64,000 nucleotides of DNA from Arthrobacter sp. 24S4-2 (GTDB lineage Bacteria; Actinomycetota; Actinomycetes; Actinomycetales; Micrococcaceae). The position numbers were made by a program, and so were the translations under genes. Positions 59,018 through 64,000 of this stretch are shown here, in pieces. The stretch is taken from the NCBI RefSeq assembly GCF_005280255.1, contig NZ_CP040018.1, forward strand, positions 992,001-1,056,000. The letters are read 5' to 3'. Within the stretch, counting starts at the first letter, position 1. Every line of letters starts with the position of its first letter. The notes beneath the pieces are model-generated. The model was not told where the DNA came from. It worked only from the letters and a program-made list of their open reading frames with translations, and ran no database searches.

Positions 59018-59314
59018 CTACAGGAAGGCCTCGCGTCCGGTTCCCTCCTGAATCACCAGTTTGCCGTCCTCGATGGACACGAGGACGCTCTTCGGCCTGC
59101 CGCTGAGTTTCACGCCGCCGGCGAGGCCCCGGCTGGTGACTTCGACGCCGATGGTGGCCCCGCGCGCCGGAAGCTCGATCGCGACTTCCTCCGCTATGCC
59201 CAACAACGGATTGGTGGAGAGATCGGTGTCGCGACGGGCCTGCTTGCCGTTGACGTAGACCGTGACATTGTCCTCCTCAAAGCCGCCCTGAAGGATGATG
59301 AGCAACTCCTGCAT
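59018..59314 (-). CDS. Small beta-rich protein of unknown function
   Basis: A 98-aa protein from ATG 59314 with GGAGG upstream. There is no signal peptide or membrane segment. The pattern of alternating hydrophobic residues (NVTVYVNGKQ, EEVAIELPARGATIGVEVTS, KSVLVSIEDGKLVIQEG) suggests a small beta sandwich. No family was recognised. It is divergent from tex across ~180 bp. Open frame continues upstream to 59506 but without initiation signals. Confidence 0.6.
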   Translation of the reverse strand: MQELLIILQGGFEEDNVTVYVNGKQARRDTDLSTNPLLGIAEEVAIELPARGATIGVEVTSRGLAGGVKLSGRPKSVLVSIEDGKLVIQEGTGREAFL

Positions 59315-59491
59315 GGTGGACCGCCTCCGTTGGTTGCTGGCCTGCTTATCTGCCACTACATCACTTATGCCCCGGGCCCGGTAGACCCAATCTTCCGTTC
59401 CGCGGGCCATAATGTCGGTCCGGTAAGGCAAAATGTTCTGGGTGAACCACATCCCGCAGCGCCAGTCCCGTCCCCTGCAACTCCGGATGCC

Positions 59492-62071
59492 ATGTCGGCC
59501 GGCCAAACCGCCGGCGAGAGAGCCGGAACGCCTGGGGGCAAGCCCGTTGGAAAGACCGCCGACGCCGTTGCGGAACAGATTGCGGCCCAGATTGCCGGCG
59601 AACTGGGCGTGAAGGCCTGGCAGGTGCGGGCCGCGGTGGACCTGCTCGACGGCGGGTCAACGGTCCCCTTCATCGCCCGGTACCGCAAGGAGGCCACCGG
59701 GACGCTGGACGACACGCAGCTCCGCGAGCTCGAGGAGCGCCTGCGCTACCTCCGCGACCTGGAGGACCGCCGTCGGACTGTCCTGGAGGCGATCGCCTCG
59801 CAGGGCAAACTGACCCCGGAACTGCGGGCCGCCGTCGTCGGCGCCGACACAAAATCCCGGCTGGAAGACATCTACCTTCCGTTCAAGACCAAGCGGCGCA
59901 CCAAGGCGCAGATCGCCCGTGAGGCGGGGCTCGAGCCGCTCGCCGACGCCCTGCTCAAGCGGCCGGAACTGGACCCGGAGCGGGAGGCGGCCAAGTACCT
60001 GAACGCTGAACATTCCATCGACGACGCCGCGGCGGCACTTGCGGGCGCCCGGTCCATCCTGGTGGAGCGCGTGGCGCAGGACCCTGACCTTGCCGCGACC
60101 CTCCGTGAACGGCTCTGGACCCAGGGCCGGATGGTGTCCCGGGTGAAGAAGGGGCAGGAAGCCGAGGGGCAGAAGTTCAAGGATTACTTCGAGTTTTCGC
60201 AGTCGCCTGCCGGAATGCCGTCGCACCGGGTCCTGGCGCTGCTCCGCGGGGAAAAGGACGGAGTGCTGGAGCTGGATCTCGCCGAGGCGGAACCGTCCGA
60301 CGACGCCGCCCTGGCCGCCGCCCGCGGCCAGTACGAATCAGCCGTGGCCAGGTTCCTCGGGGTCGCGGACCGCGGCCGGCCCGCCGACGAATGGCTCCTG
60401 CAGACCGCGCAGGTGGCGTGGCGCTCGCGGGTGCTGGCCAGGCTGACGGCTGACCTCCGGGGGCGGATGTTCTCCGCCGCCGAGGACGAAGCGGTGCGGG
60501 TTTTCGCCGCCAACCTCCGCGACGTGCTGCTGGCTGCACCCGCGGGCAACCGGGCAACCCTCGGACTCGACCCGGGACTCCGGACAGGCGTGAAGGTGGC
60601 CGTAGTGGACGGAACGGGCAAGGTGGTGGCCACGGACACCGTCTACCCGCACGCCCCGGCGCGGAAGTGGGACGAAGCCTTGGCCGCGCTGGTCAAGCTG
60701 GCGCGTCAGCATACCGTCGAACTCGTGGCGATCGGCAACGGGACCGCGTCGCGGGAGACCGACAAACTCGCCCTTGAACTGATCAAGAAGCTTTCCGCCG
60801 AGTCCGGGTCCGCGGCGGGGCAGGCGGGCACCGGGGCTGCCGGAACCCGGCTGCCGGAAAAGCTCGTGGTGTCCGAGGCCGGAGCATCCGTGTACTCGGC
60901 ATCGGCGCTGGCTGCAGCCGAGCTGCCCGGCATGGATGTTTCCCTGCGCGGCGCGGTGTCCATCGCCCGGCGCCTGCAGGACCCGCTGGCCGAGCTGGTG
61001 AAGATCGAGCCGAAGTCGATCGGCGTCGGGCAGTACCAGCACGACGTCACGGCCGCGAAACTGGACCGCAGCCTGGATGCCGTGGTGGAGGACTGCGTGA
61101 ACGCCGTGGGCGTGGACGTCAACACGGCGTCGCCCGCGCTGCTGAGCCGCGTGGCCGGCGTCGGGCCGCTGCTGAGCGAGAACATCGTGGCGTACCGCAA
61201 CGAGCACGGCCCGTTCGCCAAGCGCAGTGAGCTGAAGAAGGTGCCGCGGTTGGGTGCCAAGGCGTTCGAGCAGTGCGCCGGCTTCCTTCGGATCACCGGC
61301 GGGGCGGAGCCGCTGGACGCATCCAGCGTGCACCCTGAGGCGTACCCGGTGGCGCGGAAGATCCTCGCCGCCGCAGGCGGCAAAGCAACTGCCGGCAAGG
61401 CAGCTTTTGGCGGGCCGGGTGCAGGCAGCCTCGCTTCGCTCAACGCGCAGGACTTCGTTGAGGGCGCCTTTGGGCTGCCCACGGTGCAGGACATCATTGC
61501 CGAGCTCGAGAAACCCGGCAGGGATCCGCGGCCGGCCTTTGCGGCGGCCAAGTTCTCGGAAGGGATCGAGAAGATCTCCGACCTCCGGCCCGGGATGATC
61601 CTGGAGGGAACCGTGACGAACGTGGCTGCGTTCGGCGCGTTTGTCGACGTCGGGGTGCACCAGGACGGACTGGTCCACGTGTCCGCGCTGGCCAACCGCT
61701 TTGTGTCCGATCCGCGCGAGGTGGTCAAGTCCGGGCAGGTGGTGCGCGTCAAGGTGCTGGAGGCAGACCCCGAGCGGAAGCGCATCTCGCTCACGTTGAG
61801 GCTCGACGACGAACCGGCACCTTCCGGCGGCAGGCAAAGTTCCGGCGGCCGCGACGCGTCCGGTGGGCGGCAGGGGAGCGGCGCGCAGCGGCAGGGTTCC
61901 GGCGGTCAGCCCGCCCGGAACGACAGCCGGCCAGCGCGGAACGACAGCCGGCCCCGGAACGATAAAGCCGAAACAAAGCGGACGCTGCCGCCCAAGACTG
62001 CCCCAACGAAGGCCGCACCGGTGAACACTGCCATGGCCGAAGCGCTCCGCAAGGCGGGTCTCGGCAAGTAG
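59492..62071 (+). CDS. tex: Tex-family transcription accessory protein
   Basis: An 859-aa protein from ATG 59492 (MSAGQTAGERAG); the frame is open far upstream, but that part crosses the divergent promoter. Domains in order: helical N-terminal region (GSTVPFIARYRKEATGTLDD), YqgF/RNase-H-like core (LGLDPGLRTGVKVAVVDGTG), helix-hairpin-helix (LLSRVAGVGPLLSENIVAYR), and an S1 RNA-binding domain (LEGTVTNVAAFGAFVDVGVH). A Gly/Arg/Asn-rich tail with ARNDSRP repeats follows. Tex binds nucleic acids and works with RNA polymerase. No strong ribosome site was seen, so the start is less certain. Confidence 0.9.
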   Translation: MSAGQTAGERAGTPGGKPVGKTADAVAEQIAAQIAGELGVKAWQVRAAVDLLDGGSTVPFIARYRKEATGTLDDTQLRELEERLRYLRDLEDRRRTVLEAIASQGKLTPELRAAVVGADTKSRLEDIYLPFKTKRRTKAQIAREAGLEPLADALLKRPELDPEREAAKYLNAEHSIDDAAAALAGARSILVERVAQDPDLAATLRERLWTQGRMVSRVKKGQEAEGQKFKDYFEFSQSPAGMPSHRVLALLRGEKDGVLELDLAEAEPSDDAALAAARGQYESAVARFLGVADRGRPADEWLLQTAQVAWRSRVLARLTADLRGRMFSAAEDEAVRVFAANLRDVLLAAPAGNRATLGLDPGLRTGVKVAVVDGTGKVVATDTVYPHAPARKWDEALAALVKLARQHTVELVAIGNGTASRETDKLALELIKKLSAESGSAAGQAGTGAAGTRLPEKLVVSEAGASVYSASALAAAELPGMDVSLRGAVSIARRLQDPLAELVKIEPKSIGVGQYQHDVTAAKLDRSLDAVVEDCVNAVGVDVNTASPALLSRVAGVGPLLSENIVAYRNEHGPFAKRSELKKVPRLGAKAFEQCAGFLRITGGAEPLDASSVHPEAYPVARKILAAAGGKATAGKAAFGGPGAGSLASLNAQDFVEGAFGLPTVQDIIAELEKPGRDPRPAFAAAKFSEGIEKISDLRPGMILEGTVTNVAAFGAFVDVGVHQDGLVHVSALANRFVSDPREVVKSGQVVRVKVLEADPERKRISLTLRLDDEPAPSGGRQSSGGRDASGGRQGSGAQRQGSGGQPARNDSRPARNDSRPRNDKAETKRTLPPKTAPTKAAPVNTAMAEALRKAGLGK

Positions 62072-62259
62072 TCGGCACTGAACTCCCAGGGGCTCAGCCC
62101 GCCCGGAACGCCGGCAGCTCGGATCAGCGCTGGTTCGCGGACCTCGGGGTAGGCGTGCCCGCGAAATAGCTTGTGCTTTGTAAGCAGCCCGGTGCGGAGG
62201 GTTTTCCGGTCTGGCGAGTAAGCGTGGTCCGGCTGCAGGCCGTGGCTACAGTGGTCTTC

Positions 62260-64000
62260 ATGACTTTCACGCGTCCCGGAAGCTTCACCACCCGCCCAAC
62301 GCTGCAAGGCACCTTTGGCATGAGTGCCTCCACGCACTGGATCGCGACGGCCACCGCCCAGTCCGTGTTGGAACGCGGCGGGAACGCGTTCGACGCCGCT
62401 ACTGCGGCCGCGTTTGTGCTGCACGTTGTCGAGCCGCATCTGAACGGCCCGGGCGGGGACATGGCCGGTGTGTTCGTCACCGCCGCGGAGCCCGGCAAAC
62501 CTGTGGTGCTCATGGGGCAGGGACCCGCGCCGGCGGGTGCGACGCCCGAGCACTACAGATCCGAAGGCCTGGAACTCGTCCCGGGGTCAGGGGCCCTGGC
62601 CGCGGCGGTGCCCGCCTCCGTCGACGCCTGGCTCCTGCTGCTGCGGGACCACGGTACGTGGGAGTTGCAGGCGGTGCTGGAGTTTGCGATCGGGTATGCC
62701 CGGGATGGCCATCCGGTGCTGGGGCGCGTTGGCGCCACCATCGCGGCAGTTTCCGAGCTGTTCCGGGAGCACTGGCCCACGTCAGCTGCGCTGTGGATGC
62801 CGGGGGGGAAGATTCCGGCCGCAGGGGAACTGGTGCGGAACCCGGCCTACGCAAAGACCCTTCGCAGGCTGGTGGAGGCGGGAGCCGCTGAGTCCACGCG
62901 GGAAGCGCGCATCGACGGCGCACGCCGGGAATGGCGCGAAGGATTCGTGGCGAAGGCCATGGTGCAGTCCGTGCAGGCCCCGCACAGGCATTCCTCCGGC
63001 ACGGACCATCAGGGGGTGCTGGCCATGAGTGATCTGGCAGCCTTCGAGGCGGGTTACGAGGACGCCGCCACCTTCGAATTCCGTGGCCACACGATAGCGA
63101 AGACGGGCCCGTGGGGGCAGGGTCCGGCACTGCTGCAGACCCTCGCGATCCTGGACGGGTTCCCCGACGAATGCCTGGACCCTTCCAGCGAACTCGGCGC
63201 GCACACCATCCTCGAGGCGCAAAAGCTGGCGCTCGCCGACCGGGAGGCCTACTACGGCGATACGGACGTTCCGCTGGATTACCTGCTGTCCGCCGAGTAC
63301 ACCGAGACGCGCCGCGCCCTGATCACGGAGCGGGCCTCGCCCGAGTTCCGGCCCGGCCGGGTTCCGGGACGGGAGCCCTTCCGCCCGCCGCTGCGGACGG
63401 AATATGTGCCGCCGGCGCTCGCGAACGACGACGGCGGGCCGGGGCTTCGCGGGGCTGGCGCCAGCGCCGGCGTGGGGGAGCCGACGGTGCTGGCCACCGG
63501 CGAAACGCGCGGCGACACGTGCCATCTCGACGTTGTGGACCGCTGGGGAAACATGATCTCGGCGACTCCTTCAGGCGGCTGGCTGCAGTCGTCCCCGGCG
63601 ATTCCCGAGCTGGGATTCTGCCTGGGCACGCGGCTGCAGATGACCTGGCTCGAGCCCGGAACGCCGTCCACGCTGACGCCGGGGAAGCGTCCCCGGACCA
63701 CGCTGACGCCGACGCTGGTGCTGAGGAACGGCGAAGCTGTGACTGCGCTGGGCTCACCCGGTGGCGACCAGCAGGACCAGTGGCAGCTGCCCTATCTCCT
63801 GCGGACCATTGTGGGCGGCTATTCGCCGCAGCAGGCCATCGATGCGCCGGCCTTCCATACGACGTCGGTGCCCGGGTCGTTCTGGCCACGCATCTGGGAG
63901 CCGGGCGGCGCGGTGGTGGAGGACCGTCTGGGCGATGCTGTCATAGCCGGGCTGGAGCGCCGCGGCCACCGGATCACACGCGCTGGCGACTGGACGCTGG
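62260..64000 (+). CDS. Gamma-glutamyltransferase-family protein, 3' end cut by window
   Basis: Starts at ATG 62260 and is open to the window end (about 580 codons seen). The large-subunit start MSASTHWIATATAQSVLERG, AFDAATAAAFVLHVVEPHLN and GPGGDMAG are typical of the family. The autoprocessing/catalytic Thr lies in RGDTCHLDVVDRWGNMISAT, and the small-subunit RPRTTLTPTLVLRNG and GSPGGDQQDQW follow. No signal peptide, so it is cytosolic like YwrD-type members. It cleaves gamma-glutamyl bonds or a related amide. Confidence 0.9.
   Translation, partial: MTFTRPGSFTTRPTLQGTFGMSASTHWIATATAQSVLERGGNAFDAATAAAFVLHVVEPHLNGPGGDMAGVFVTAAEPGKPVVLMGQGPAPAGATPEHYRSEGLELVPGSGALAAAVPASVDAWLLLLRDHGTWELQAVLEFAIGYARDGHPVLGRVGATIAAVSELFREHWPTSAALWMPGGKIPAAGELVRNPAYAKTLRRLVEAGAAESTREARIDGARREWREGFVAKAMVQSVQAPHRHSSGTDHQGVLAMSDLAAFEAGYEDAATFEFRGHTIAKTGPWGQGPALLQTLAILDGFPDECLDPSSELGAHTILEAQKLALADREAYYGDTDVPLDYLLSAEYTETRRALITERASPEFRPGRVPGREPFRPPLRTEYVPPALANDDGGPGLRGAGASAGVGEPTVLATGETRGDTCHLDVVDRWGNMISATPSGGWLQSSPAIPELGFCLGTRLQMTWLEPGTPSTLTPGKRPRTTLTPTLVLRNGEAVTALGSPGGDQQDQWQLPYLLRTIVGGYSPQQAIDAPAFHTTSVPGSFWPRIWEPGGAVVEDRLGDAVIAGLERRGHRITRAGDWTL

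Noticed and set aside
62072..62259. Possible tRNA or small RNA in the gap between tex and the gamma-glutamyltransferase gene
   Set aside because: No cloverleaf could be drawn and no strong hairpin is present.

Overview
The window reads as chromosomal DNA of a high-GC actinobacterium. The best fit is Micrococcales, close to Arthrobacter/Pseudarthrobacter. This rests on the strong G/C bias at third codon positions, the gene repertoire (DUF6318-type lipoprotein, LAxTG-type sorting signals, TM0106-type helicase-nuclease, MarR/XRE-cupin/FCD regulators) and long GC-rich intergenic hairpins. No rRNA, tRNA, prophage or CRISPR array was seen.

Layout. 0-4.6 kb: the 3' part of a polyol-type SDR, a LOG-family protein, a small metzincin protease translationally coupled to a ferritin-like/VIT1 metal transporter, and a small acidic protein. 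4.6-14.3 kb is nitrogen and guanidino-compound metabolism: an SSS symporter divergent from an XRE-cupin regulator with a clear palindromic operator between them; an APC permease; amt-glnK with a GlnR-like box upstream; and an arginase-family ureohydrolase overlapping a ThDP decarboxylase, a pair that fits the arginine transaminase route. 14.4-17.1 kb: MarR plus a DHA2 exporter with a long coiled-coil tail. 17.1-19.2 kb: a sortase beside a surface protein with two CHATGS repeats and a PPxxx stalk. 19.6-24.6 kb: a heterodimeric ABC exporter, a thioesterase and small membrane proteins. 24.8-28.4 kb: a McrBC-type restriction system whose McrB has an EVE/PUA-like reader region. 28.3-29.2 kb: a small gene and a wrecked tetR sharing an intact palindrome. 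29.2-36.1 kb: histidine kinase/response regulator, a His-less Hpt protein, a GH26-like secreted hydrolase, GT2 plus a 53-aa LAYTG protein, Vsr, and a PNPOx-like protein. 36.3-38 kb: two secreted proteins. 38-43.6 kb: a GAF regulator facing an operon of NTF2-FMO fusion, butanediol-type dehydrogenase and old yellow enzyme.

43.6-45.3 kb is an IS110-family element with a structured non-coding region upstream of its transposase (candidate bridge RNA) and a 12-bp inverted repeat at its outer edges. 45.3-53.9 kb is a coherent catabolic operon: GntR/FCD regulator, xylose-isomerase-like epimerase, dihydroxyacetone-kinase-type kinase, RpiB-like isomerase, 3-hydroxyacyl-CoA-dehydrogenase-like and SDR dehydrogenases, a 46-aa membrane peptide, an MFS permease and a triosephosphate-isomerase paralogue. 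By analogy with the erythritol/threitol pathways of Brucella and Mycobacterium it should feed a tetrulose to D-erythrose 4-phosphate. The same 9-bp palindromic core precedes the regulator and the first enzyme gene.

53.9-64 kb holds a frameshifted helicase-nuclease, a cytosine/guanine-type deaminase frameshifted exactly at its catalytic HxE, a CBS protein, a small protein, tex, and the 5' part of a gamma-glutamyltransferase.

Two themes cut across the window. First, in-frame 15-bp repeats encoding pentapeptides occur in four unrelated genes. Second, several genes are damaged by frameshifts (tetR, the TM0106-type gene, the deaminase), which is either real decay or sequence error.
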